32,469 bases of DNA from Chloroflexi bacterium OLB13 (GTDB lineage Bacteria > Chloroflexota > Anaerolineae > Aggregatilineales > Phototrophicaceae), in contig JZRA01000099.1 of NCBI GenBank assembly GCA_001567485.1, forward strand, positions 1 through 32,469. Direction: 5' to 3'. The notes beneath the pieces were generated by a model that saw only the letters and a list, made by a program, of their open reading frames with translations, ran no database searches and had not been told where the DNA came from. The position numbers and the translations under genes are program-made. Positions 24,398 to 31,119 of this stretch are shown here, in pieces (position 1 is the first letter of the stretch; each line of letters starts with the position of its first letter).

Positions 24398-24913
24398 CTA
24401 CAACAGCAGGATCACGACAAGAAGAAGAATCGCACCGATTGAGTCAACGATCAAGCTGAAATCTACCGGGAGCAGTTGCGGAGCGCGCGGGTCAGGGAAT
24501 GCGACATGAGGGACAGGGCTGCTGTTGATCAGCCGCGCTGCGAGTTCCCGCGCATCATCCTCGCTAAAGCTGCCCTCGATGACGAACCGTTTGCTCAGCC
24601 AATCGTGGATCGCGGGCGCGGACACCATCTGTTCGAGTACGACGATGCCCGTCGGCTCGCCGATGCGCGAGTCCGTGACGCCGGTCAACAACCCGCCGCC
24701 GACCCCGCTGAGGTTGACACCGAGTAAGAGGTTATTGTCGGCCGTGGTCGGCCCGGACAAGTCGACCCGTTCAAGCGAGATCGTCGTCAATGCGACGTCC
24801 GCCGCCTGCGCACTCGTTGGCGCGTCTTGAGCCGTGACCGGAGACGGACGCACGCCGGCCCAAGCGGTCAACGCCAGCACAAAGAGCATGAGCCACCGGA
24901 TTTGACGGCTCAC
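24398..24913 (-). CDS. Small membrane-anchored protein resembling the SecD head region
   Basis: A 171-residue protein. A signal-like N-terminal helix (IRWLMLFVLALTAWAG, cleavage possible after PVTAQ) is followed by an extracytoplasmic domain. Its core, SRIGEPTGIVVLEQMVSAP then RFVIEGSFSEDDARELAARLI, lines up with the neighbouring SecD stretch SRVGQPMAIVLDSVVLSAP and RFIIEGDFTQEEASTLALQL. A final helix (LIVDSIGAILLLVVILLL) ends at the stop. It therefore keeps the head subdomain and the start of the next helix but lacks the remaining SecD channel helices. It lies between yajC and secD on the same strand, with 192 nt before secD. It may be a partial duplication that acquired its own role, or a decaying copy; the intact signal, domain and anchor favour a functional protein. 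Confidence 0.75.
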   Translation of the reverse strand: MSRQIRWLMLFVLALTAWAGVRPSPVTAQDAPTSAQAADVALTTISLERVDLSGPTTADNNLLLGVNLSGVGGGLLTGVTDSRIGEPTGIVVLEQMVSAPAIHDWLSKRFVIEGSFSEDDARELAARLINSSPVPHVAFPDPRAPQLLPVDFSLIVDSIGAILLLVVILLL

Positions 24914-24946
24914 TCAGCGCGATCTCCAACCAGCCGGCGTTCAACG

Positions 24947-25279
24947 TCAAACATGCCGCTCACTGCCCTCGCTGTCTTGACGGCCCATCTGCGCATTGCG
25001 GGCAAGTTCCTCAGGATCGAACGACTGAAGCAGCGATGCCGCTACGGCGCGGACGCGAACACCCGGCGCGATCTCGACGACGGCGATCCCCTCGTCGCCG
25101 CGAATCTCAATCACGCGCGCGATAAATCCGCTGGCGGTGATGACCTCATCCCCTTCCGCCAGCGTGCGAACCAACCGCTGACGCTTGTTGAATTCGCGCT
25201 GCTTCGGGAAGATCACCAGCGACCAGTAGCCCGCCAGACCGAGCAGCATGACCGCCGCCAGTACAATCCATTCCTGCAT
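24947..25279 (-). CDS. yajC: Preprotein translocase subunit YajC
   Basis: A 110-residue protein with one N-terminal membrane helix (~4-23), a short FPKQREFNKRQRLVRTL linker, and a YajC domain with the signature LAEGDEVITASGFIARVIEIRGDEGIAVVEIAPGV split by no gaps. YajC associates with SecDF in the holotranslocon. It is the first gene of the minus-strand sec operon, 33 nt before the SecD-head-like gene. The start ATG is preceded by AAGGCG at a slightly long distance. Confidence 0.92.
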   Translation of the reverse strand: MQEWIVLAAVMLLGLAGYWSLVIFPKQREFNKRQRLVRTLAEGDEVITASGFIARVIEIRGDEGIAVVEIAPGVRVRAVAASLLQSFDPEELARNAQMGRQDSEGSERHV

Positions 25280-25314
25280 CGTTCGCGCTTCGCCTTAATT
25301 CCACATCACGCCGG

Positions 25315-25344
25315 ATGATACAGCCTCCGCCAACCGAAATACAA
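25315..25344 (-). promoter_or_regulatory. Candidate promoter of the yajC-sec operon
   Basis: On the minus strand TTGTAT (25339-25344) and TATCAT (25315-25320) are 18 bp apart, matching consensus at 3/6 and 5/6. The predicted start near 25308 leaves a ~30-nt leader before yajC. Confidence 0.4.
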
Positions 25345-25498
25345 CGGTGAGCGTGTCATCGACGCTGGGCAAACATCGGGCGCGAGCAGCCTGAAGCCCC
25401 TTCGGTGTGACCGTCCCGTGACCACGGCGCTTCAGCTCGTGGAGGGGCGTCATATCCCCATCCGCCAAGAGGGTGAAACACACCCCAAATCCGAGGGA

Positions 25499-25528
25499 TT
25501 GACGCCTGAGACAGCCCCGTGCTACAGT
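25499..25528 (+). promoter_or_regulatory. Promoter of the T-box leader / methyltransferase-valS operon
   Basis: TTGACG (25499-25504, 5/6) and TACAGT (25523-25528, 4/6) are separated by 18 bp. The predicted transcript start near 25535 lies about 20 nt before the base of T-box Stem I, the expected arrangement. Confidence 0.65.
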
Positions 25529-25553
25529 GAACGCACATCGCAATACCCCAACA

Positions 25554-25800
25554 GCAGTGATTGGGACGAGTAGTTCACAGCCCCGTACAGAGAGCGCCCG
25601 CCTTTGGCTGGAAGCGGCCGCCGATCCGGCGTGAACGAATGTCACCCATGAGCTGCGCGGCCGAAGCGACATGCGTCGTGGGTAAGCTGCGCCGGGCCAG
25701 CCCGTTACAGCGTTCGAGTGCCGTGTCGTCATTGACGCGGAATCAAGGTGGTACCGCGGAGCTTGCGCCTTTCGCCCTTGTGTGGTGAACGGCGCTTTTT
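25554..25800 (+). promoter_or_regulatory. T-box riboswitch, valine specifier (GUC)
   Basis: Stem I can be folded by eye: GCAG (25554-25557) with CTGC (25653-25656), a K-turn-like TGAT/ATGA region, GGG (25563-25565) with CCC (25645-25647), and GTTCAC (25573-25578) with GTGAAC (25631-25636). The internal loop between the last two helices has ACGAGTA on the 5' side and GAAT-GTC-A on the 3' side. This places GTC (25641-25643), a valine codon, at the specifier position. AGAGAG (25589-25594) and GGCTG (25606-25610) match conserved distal elements. The T-box itself is AAGGTGGTACCGCGG (25745-25759), whose TGGT bulge pairs with the tRNA ACCA end. A terminator follows. Uncharged tRNA-Val should promote read-through into the methyltransferase and valS. 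Confidence 0.95.
25765..25800 (+). terminator. T-box attenuator (intrinsic terminator)
   Basis: GCGCC-T-TTCGCC (25765-25776) pairs with GGTGAA-C-GGCGC (25784-25795) around a 7-nt loop, giving 11 bp with one mismatch, followed by TTTTTG and more T. It lies directly after the T-box antiterminator sequence, so control is transcriptional. Confidence 0.9.
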
Positions 25801-25817
25801 GTTTTCTGGAGTGCGCG

Positions 25818-26603
25818 ATGCAGCGGACAAACGACACAAACGCGTTCTACGACTCGATCGCAGAACACTATCCCCTGTTCTACCGGGACTGGGAAACCCA
25901 GCTCGATCGCGAGGGATTGTCGCTGCGCGCGATTTTCCGCAACAAGGGCGTCGAGCGCATTCTTGATGCCTCGTGTGGCGCGGGCACGCAGTCTGTCGCG
26001 CTCGCCAAGCTCGGTTTCGATATCGTGGCGTGTGATCCGAGCGCGGGTATGCTGCGCAAGGCCAGCGAAATCGCCGGGCAGTACGGCGTGCTTGAGAAGA
26101 TCCAATTCGAACGGAGCGATTTCCTGCACTTGCAGGAGGTCGTCAGCGGCCCGTTCGACGCCATCGTATGCAAGGGCAACAGCCTGCCCCATCTGCTGGA
26201 GGACGTGGAGATCGAGGCGACCCTGATGATCTTCCACGAACTGCTGCGGCCCGGCGGCGTGCTCGTCATCGGCATGCGCGACTTCGCCCCGTTCATGGAG
26301 GATCGGCCGCAGTTCATCCCCGGCTTCGTGCATGAAAACGATGATGGGAGCGAGTTTATCACGTTCGATATCTGGGAATGGCACGACGGCCCGCCGGTTC
26401 TTGCCACGCAGAACCTGTTCATCGTACAGGGCAGTGAACGTCCCGGCTACACGACCGTAAGGCGGCAAGTACGCTATCGTCCGCTTTCAACTGACGAGGT
26501 TAAGGTTGTCCTGCTTGAACAGGGCTTCACCGACATCACCGACGAACCTGACCGTTCCGAACGGGTGCTCGTCGCACGCAAGCCGTTATCCGCGAGCCGC
26601 TAG
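25818..26603 (+). CDS. Class I SAM-dependent methyltransferase
   Basis: A 261-residue cytosolic methyltransferase. NAFYDSIAEHYPLFYRDWE near the N-terminus resembles glycine/sarcosine N-methyltransferase-type enzymes. SAM-binding motif I is ILDASCGAGTQSVALAKLG (~51-69), then VACDPSAGMLRKA, the acidic ERSDFL and the post-motif FDAIVCKGNSLPHL and LRPGGVLVIGMRDF. The substrate is not determined; amino-acid or small-amine methylation is possible. The ATG at 25818 has GGAG six bases upstream; an upstream GTG at 25782 lies inside the terminator and is rejected. It is the first gene after the valine T-box, 20 nt before valS, so its synthesis should rise when tRNA-Val is uncharged. Confidence 0.87.
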   Translation: MQRTNDTNAFYDSIAEHYPLFYRDWETQLDREGLSLRAIFRNKGVERILDASCGAGTQSVALAKLGFDIVACDPSAGMLRKASEIAGQYGVLEKIQFERSDFLHLQEVVSGPFDAIVCKGNSLPHLLEDVEIEATLMIFHELLRPGGVLVIGMRDFAPFMEDRPQFIPGFVHENDDGSEFITFDIWEWHDGPPVLATQNLFIVQGSERPGYTTVRRQVRYRPLSTDEVKVVLLEQGFTDITDEPDRSERVLVARKPLSASR

Positions 26604-26623
26604 AGGGAGACAGGAGCACATCC

Positions 26624-29239
26624 ATGCCCGAATCAATGCCCAAGAACTTTGACTTCGCCGAAGCCGAACAACGCATTTACGAGCGTTGGGAGCGCGAAGG
26701 CTGGTTCAAGCCAGAGGTTGCCGGCCCCGATGCCGAGCCGTTCGTGATCTCGATGCCGCCGCCGAACATCACCGGGGCGCTGCACATCGGACACGCGCTG
26801 TTCGCGTCGCTCGAAGACCTGATGATCCGGTATGAGCGTATGCGCGGCAAGGCGGCGCTCTGGGTGCCGGGCACCGATCATGCCAGCATTGCGACCCACC
26901 TTGTGGTCGAGCGCCTGCTCGAAGCCGAAGGCACATCCCGCTATGACATCGGCCGTGACGCCTTCATCGAACGCACATGGCAGTGGAAGCGCGAGGCCGG
27001 TGGTACCATCACGCGCCAGCTTCGCCGCCTCGCCGCCTCGTGTGACTGGTCACGCGAACGGTTCACGCTGGACGAGGGGCTATCCAATGCCGTCAACGAT
27101 GTGTTCATCAGCCTGCACGAACAAGGGCTGATCTACCGTGGGCCGCGGCTCGTCAACTGGTCGCCCGGCCTGCAGACCGCCGTCTCCGATGTCGAGGTGG
27201 AGCGCGAGGAAGAAGCAGGCAAGCTGTATTTCTTCAAGTATCCGATTGACGGCGGCGATGTCCTGCCTGTTGCCACTACCCGCCCCGAGACGATTTTGGG
27301 GGATACGGCAGTGTGCGTGCACCCTGAGGACGACCGCTACCGCCACTTGATCGGCAAGACTGCGCGCGTGCCCATCCTCAACCGTCCGATCCCGGTCATC
27401 GCCGATGAATACGTCGATCGCGAGTTCGGCACCGGCGCGCTCAAGATCACGCCCGCGCATGACTTCAACGACTACGAGATCGGGCAGCGTCACGGCCTCG
27501 CACTGATCAACGTGATGAACAAAGACGCGACCATCAACGAGAACGGCGGCAAGTACGCCGGCATGGATCGCTTCGAGACGCGCAAGGCGCTGTGGGCCGA
27601 TATGGAAGCCGCCGGCCTGACGATCGAGGTCAAGGATCACACGATGGTTGTCCCGCGCAGTCAACGCGGCGGCGAGGTCATTGAGCCGCTGCTGTCCGAG
27701 CAGTGGTGGGTGCGCATGAAGCCGCTGGCCGACAAGGCGCTCGACGCGGTGCGCGCCGGCAAAATCCGCTTTGTCCCCGAACGGTTCGAAAAAGTGTTCT
27801 TCCACTGGCTGGAGAACATCGAGGACTGGTGCATCAGCCGTCAGTTGTGGTGGGGACATCGCATCCCGGCGTGGCACGGGCCGAACGGCGAGATTCACGT
27901 TGGCAGGACGGCCCCCGACGGAGATGGCTGGACGCCGGACGACGATGTGCTCGACACGTGGTTCAGCAGCGGCTTGTGGCCGTTCAGTACGCTGGGCTGG
28001 CCTGAACAAACCGACGACTTGAAGCGCTTCTACCCGACGCATGTCATGGAGACCGGCCACGATATCCTGTTCTTCTGGGTGGCGCGCATGATTATGTTCG
28101 GGCTGTGGTTCACCGATCAGGCGCCGTTCCACACGGTGTATTTGCACGGCCTCGTCCGCGACAAGTTCGGCCGCAAAATCAGCAAAACGCTCGGCAACGT
28201 CGTCGATCCGCTGGACATCATGGACAAGTACGGCACCGACCCACTGCGCCTGACGTTAATCACCAGCGGCACGCCCGGCAACGACGTCAACCTCGATGTC
28301 GACCGTGTCGAGAGCGAGTGGAAGTTCGTCAACAAGCTGTGGCAGATGACCAACTTCGTCACGTCCGCGCTGCCTGAGGGGTTCACACCTGCGCTGCCGG
28401 AATCGAACGCATTGGATGTGCCGTCTCGGTGGATTCTGAGCCGCCTCAACAAGGTGATCGACAGCGTGCAGCACCTGTTCGACATCTATCAGTACGGAGA
28501 GGCCGGGCGGCAAATCCGGGGGTTCCTGTGGGACGAGTTTGCCGACTGGTACATCGAAGCCAGCAAGAACGCACTGTACAGTGATGATGCGGATGCCCGT
28601 GGGCGCACGCTTCAGGTGCTGTTCCACGTCCTTGAGACCAGTGTGCGCCTGCTTCACCCGTTCATGCCGTATGTGACCGAGGAAATCTGGAGTTATCTAC
28701 CGGCGCGCAGCGGGCCGATTATCGTCGCGCCGTGGCCGACACTGGACGCCTCGCACGTCGATGACCGGGCCGAAGCGGACATGAACGTGCTGATCGAGCT
28801 GATTCGGGGCGTGCGGCTCGTGCGCACCGAGTATGGTGTGGAGCCGAGCAAGAAGGTGACTGCCGCGATCAATCCGGGCAGTCACCGCGAGACCATCGAA
28901 ACGCACGCGTTCCTTTTCGCTCGGCTTTGCAACGTGCCGGCGGTGTCGCTTGTGTCAGCCGCGCCAGAAGATTCGGCATCGGTCGTGGTCAGCGACGCTG
29001 TGCTGTATCTACCGATGGCCGGCCTGATCGACTATGCAGCAGAGATCGAACGCCTCGAAAAGGAACAGGCTGCGCTGTCAGCGCGCATCGCCAAGAGCGA
29101 GTCCATGCTGGCGAACGAAGGCTTCGTCAGTCGCGCGCGGCCCGAGGTCGTCCAACGCGAGCGCGACTCACTGGCTGAGATGTCAGCGTCATTCGCCAAG
29201 AACGCAGAGCGCCTATCCGAGCTAAAGGCGAAAGCCTAA
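26624..29239 (+). CDS. valS: Valyl-tRNA synthetase
   Basis: An 871-residue class I aminoacyl-tRNA synthetase charging tRNA-Val. PPPNITGALHIGHALF carries the HIGH motif (54-57). The editing domain (WSPGLQTAVSDVEVE, TTRPETILGDTAV, FGTGALKITPAHDFNDYEIG) is complete. The second signature is KISKT (518-522), a variant of KMSKS, within GRKISKTLGNVVDPLDIMDKYG. An anticodon-binding helical domain and a C-terminal coiled coil (AAEIERLEKEQAALSARI onward) follow, typical of ValRS. The ATG at 26624 is preceded by GGGAGACAGGAG. The operon placement behind a GUC-specifier T-box independently confirms valine specificity. Confidence 0.97.
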   Translation: MPESMPKNFDFAEAEQRIYERWEREGWFKPEVAGPDAEPFVISMPPPNITGALHIGHALFASLEDLMIRYERMRGKAALWVPGTDHASIATHLVVERLLEAEGTSRYDIGRDAFIERTWQWKREAGGTITRQLRRLAASCDWSRERFTLDEGLSNAVNDVFISLHEQGLIYRGPRLVNWSPGLQTAVSDVEVEREEEAGKLYFFKYPIDGGDVLPVATTRPETILGDTAVCVHPEDDRYRHLIGKTARVPILNRPIPVIADEYVDREFGTGALKITPAHDFNDYEIGQRHGLALINVMNKDATINENGGKYAGMDRFETRKALWADMEAAGLTIEVKDHTMVVPRSQRGGEVIEPLLSEQWWVRMKPLADKALDAVRAGKIRFVPERFEKVFFHWLENIEDWCISRQLWWGHRIPAWHGPNGEIHVGRTAPDGDGWTPDDDVLDTWFSSGLWPFSTLGWPEQTDDLKRFYPTHVMETGHDILFFWVARMIMFGLWFTDQAPFHTVYLHGLVRDKFGRKISKTLGNVVDPLDIMDKYGTDPLRLTLITSGTPGNDVNLDVDRVESEWKFVNKLWQMTNFVTSALPEGFTPALPESNALDVPSRWILSRLNKVIDSVQHLFDIYQYGEAGRQIRGFLWDEFADWYIEASKNALYSDDADARGRTLQVLFHVLETSVRLLHPFMPYVTEEIWSYLPARSGPIIVAPWPTLDASHVDDRAEADMNVLIELIRGVRLVRTEYGVEPSKKVTAAINPGSHRETIETHAFLFARLCNVPAVSLVSAAPEDSASVVVSDAVLYLPMAGLIDYAAEIERLEKEQAALSARIAKSESMLANEGFVSRARPEVVQRERDSLAEMSASFAKNAERLSELKAKA

Positions 29240-29264
29240 GCGAGACGTCAAGTGTGGCGAGTGG

Positions 29265-29297
29265 CAAGCGACGAGAAGCCGCTGGTTCCGTCGCTTG
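29265..29297. repeat. Inverted repeat downstream of valS
   Basis: CAAGCGACG (29265-29273) pairs with CGTCGCTTG (29289-29297), a 9-bp stem extendable by one pair, without a T-tract. A smaller hairpin GCCGAA/TTCGGC follows at 29328-29347. They may protect or pause the valS transcript. Confidence 0.5.
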
Positions 29298-29372
29298 CTG
29301 AACTCACCGAAACGAGGGACGAAGTCCGCCGAATTTCAAACTTCGGCCTAGTATCATTTTGGGCCGTTAGTC

Positions 29373-29406
29373 AAACGGAGCGAATCACGTGTGATCCGCT
29401 CCGTTT
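29373..29406. terminator. Bidirectional terminator between valS and purH
   Basis: A long inverted repeat, AAACGGAGCG (29373-29382) with CGCTCCGTTT (29397-29406), continues inward through ATCAC/GTGAT after one mismatch. The stem provides A-rich and T-rich flanks on both strands and lies between two convergent genes, 21 nt from the purH stop. Confidence 0.8.
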
Positions 29407-29427
29407 GTTGTCGGCAGTCCGTATGGC

Positions 29428-30969
29428 TTAGTGCCGGAAGTGGCGCACGCCAGTGAAGACCATCGCGATGTTGTAGCGGTTCGCCGCCTCGATGACTTCG
29501 GCGTCCCGGATGCTTCCGCCCGGCTGAACCACCGCCGTAACCCCAGCCTCGGCGACGGCCTCCAGCCCATCGGCAAACGGGATCAGGCCATCTGACGCCA
29601 TGACCGCGCCTTTCGCCCGTTCACCCGCCTTCGCCACAGCCAAGCGCGCGGCGTCCACGCGGCTTGTCACGCCACCGCCGATGCCGTACGTCGCATCCAA
29701 GCCTGCAATCACGATCGCGTTGCTCTTGACGTGCTGCATCGCCTTCCATGCGAACTTCAGCGCGGCCAACTCGTCCTCGGTCGGGGAACGCTGAGTCACC
29801 ACTTTCATCTGCGTGCCGTCCGGATCGCCAATATCGGCGTGCTGGACAAGATACCCGCGATGCACCGACCGGATTTCGAGGTCAACACCGCTGTACGGAA
29901 TTGGGATTTGCATGAGCCGGCAGTTCTTACGCTTAGCCGACAGCATCGTGAGCGCGCCTTGCGAGAACGACGGTGCTGCCAAGTCGTCGATGAGCAGCGA
30001 TCCGAGCGAGTCCACGAACGCCTCGTCGACCTCGCGATTTACGGCCATAGCGCACCCGAACGCCGACAGCGGATCGGACGCCAACGCCTTCGGGAACGCC
30101 TCAGCGAGGGTGTCCCCCACCGCGATTCCGCACGGTGTCAAGTGCTTGACGATCACGACCGCAGGCCGGTCGAAGCTGGACGCCGCCCGCCACGCCGCAT
30201 CGATATCGAGGATGTTGGTGTAGCTCAGTGCCTTGCCGCTGAGCAGGATGCCGCCCAACGGCCCCTCCCCCTCCGAGGTGCTGTAATATGCCGCGGACTG
30301 GTGCGGATTTTCACCGTAGCGCAGCGTTTCCACCTTATGCACGGCGACGGACAGCTGGTCGGGAAGCGGCTGATCCTCGGTCACGATAGGCGCGGCCGCA
30401 CGCGCAAGATAGGCGTGGATCGCCGTGTCGTAGTCCCGCGTATGAGAGAAGGCCTTGACGGCCAGCTCGCGGCGCATCGGCATATCGACCTCACCCGCCG
30501 CACGCAGAGCAGCAAGCACCCGCCCATAGTCAAACGGGTCGCACACCGTCACCACGCTGAAGAAATTCTTGGCCCCGGCACGGATCAACGTCACACCGCC
30601 GATGTCGATTTGCTCGACCGCGTCAGAGAGCGTGACGCCGGAACGCGCGACGGTCTGGCTGAATGGATACAGGTTACAGACGACCATATTGATCGGCGCG
30701 TAGCCGTGCGCTTGCAGCTCCGCTCGATCACTGTCACGGTCACGCGCCAAGAGTCCGGCGTGAATCGCGGGGTGCAGCGTCTTGACCCGTCCGCCGAGCA
30801 TTTCGGGTTCCCCTGTCAACTGCTCGACCGGCGTCACAGGCAGGCCGGCCGCAGTCAGTTCTTTTTCGGTGCCGCCGCTGGCGACCAGATCCCAGCCCAT
30901 CTCGTGCAGCCCGGCGGCGAATGGCACGAGGTCGGTCTTATCGTACACACTTAGAAGCGCGCGGGGCAT
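29428..30969 (-). CDS. purH: Bifunctional AICAR transformylase / IMP cyclohydrolase
   Basis: A 513-residue enzyme of the last two steps of IMP synthesis. The N-terminal cyclohydrolase domain shows ALLSVYDKTDLVPFA, LVASGGTEKEL, MLGGRVKTLHPAIHAGLLA and MVVCNLYPF. The C-terminal transformylase domain shows LRYGENPHQSAAYY, VIVKHLTPCGIAVG (the catalytic Lys-His pair), FGCAMAVNREVD and ASDGLIPFADGLE, ending in VFTGVRHFRH. Length and motifs are complete. The ATG is preceded by AGAAGGTGA. It is monocistronic as far as seen and divergent from ndh. No PUR box or purine riboswitch is visible in the 150-bp upstream region. Confidence 0.97.
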   Translation of the reverse strand: MPRALLSVYDKTDLVPFAAGLHEMGWDLVASGGTEKELTAAGLPVTPVEQLTGEPEMLGGRVKTLHPAIHAGLLARDRDSDRAELQAHGYAPINMVVCNLYPFSQTVARSGVTLSDAVEQIDIGGVTLIRAGAKNFFSVVTVCDPFDYGRVLAALRAAGEVDMPMRRELAVKAFSHTRDYDTAIHAYLARAAAPIVTEDQPLPDQLSVAVHKVETLRYGENPHQSAAYYSTSEGEGPLGGILLSGKALSYTNILDIDAAWRAASSFDRPAVVIVKHLTPCGIAVGDTLAEAFPKALASDPLSAFGCAMAVNREVDEAFVDSLGSLLIDDLAAPSFSQGALTMLSAKRKNCRLMQIPIPYSGVDLEIRSVHRGYLVQHADIGDPDGTQMKVVTQRSPTEDELAALKFAWKAMQHVKSNAIVIAGLDATYGIGGGVTSRVDAARLAVAKAGERAKGAVMASDGLIPFADGLEAVAEAGVTAVVQPGGSIRDAEVIEAANRYNIAMVFTGVRHFRH

Positions 30970-31010
30970 TTCACCTTCTCATTCTGTTCGAGAGCGACAT
31001 CCAAGCGACG

Positions 31011-31038
31011 ATTATAGCGCCCCAATAACTGATGGGAA
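31011..31038 (-). promoter_or_regulatory. Candidate promoter of purH
   Basis: A perfect minus-strand TATAAT (31011-31016) lies 16 bp downstream of TTCCCA (31033-31038, 4/6). The predicted start near 31004 gives a ~35-nt leader to the purH ATG. Confidence 0.55.
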
Positions 31039-31060
31039 CCTCCGTCGTACATCCCTGGCT

Positions 31061-31080
31061 ATTGTGATGACTTTCACAAT
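31061..31080. promoter_or_regulatory. Rex-type operator (palindrome) over the ndh promoter
   Basis: A perfect inverted repeat with 7-bp arms, ATTGTGA and TCACAAT, spaced by 6 bp. The inner TTGTGA-N6-TCACAA matches the known operator of the NADH-sensing repressor Rex (TTGTGAA-N4-TTCACAA) except for one base in the left arm. It also matches the CRP consensus TGTGA-N6-TCACA. It covers the putative -35 box of ndh, so binding would repress. Rex control of type II NADH dehydrogenase is known in Bacillus, which favours Rex. Confidence 0.75.
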
Positions 31081-31090
31081 CTGATAGGAT
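31062..31090 (+). promoter_or_regulatory. Candidate promoter of ndh
   Basis: TTGTGA (31062-31067, 4/6) and TAGGAT (31085-31090, 4/6) are spaced by 17 bp. The -35 lies inside the left arm of the palindromic operator. The predicted start near 31097 precedes GGGAGGAG and the ATG at 31120. Confidence 0.55.
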
Positions 31091-31119
31091 AGAGTGATCG
31101 AGAGAATGGGAGGAGTCCG

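Noticed and set aside
24398..24913. Simple secD pseudogene fragment
   Set aside because: It has its own start, signal sequence, conserved head motifs and terminal anchor with no internal stop, which is more than expected of a random remnant; decay remains possible and is noted in the finding.
25295..25837. Minus-strand open frame of 180 codons upstream of yajC
   Set aside because: It runs antisense through the T-box riboswitch and its promoter, shows no protein motif, and the T-box explains the conserved sequence.
27080..28147. Minus-strand open frame of 355 codons
   Set aside because: Lies wholly antisense within valS and has no motif or ribosome-binding site.
29731..30954. Plus-strand open frame of 407 codons
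   Set aside because: It is entirely antisense to purH, Arg/His-rich and without recognisable motifs; a by-product of GC-rich codon use.
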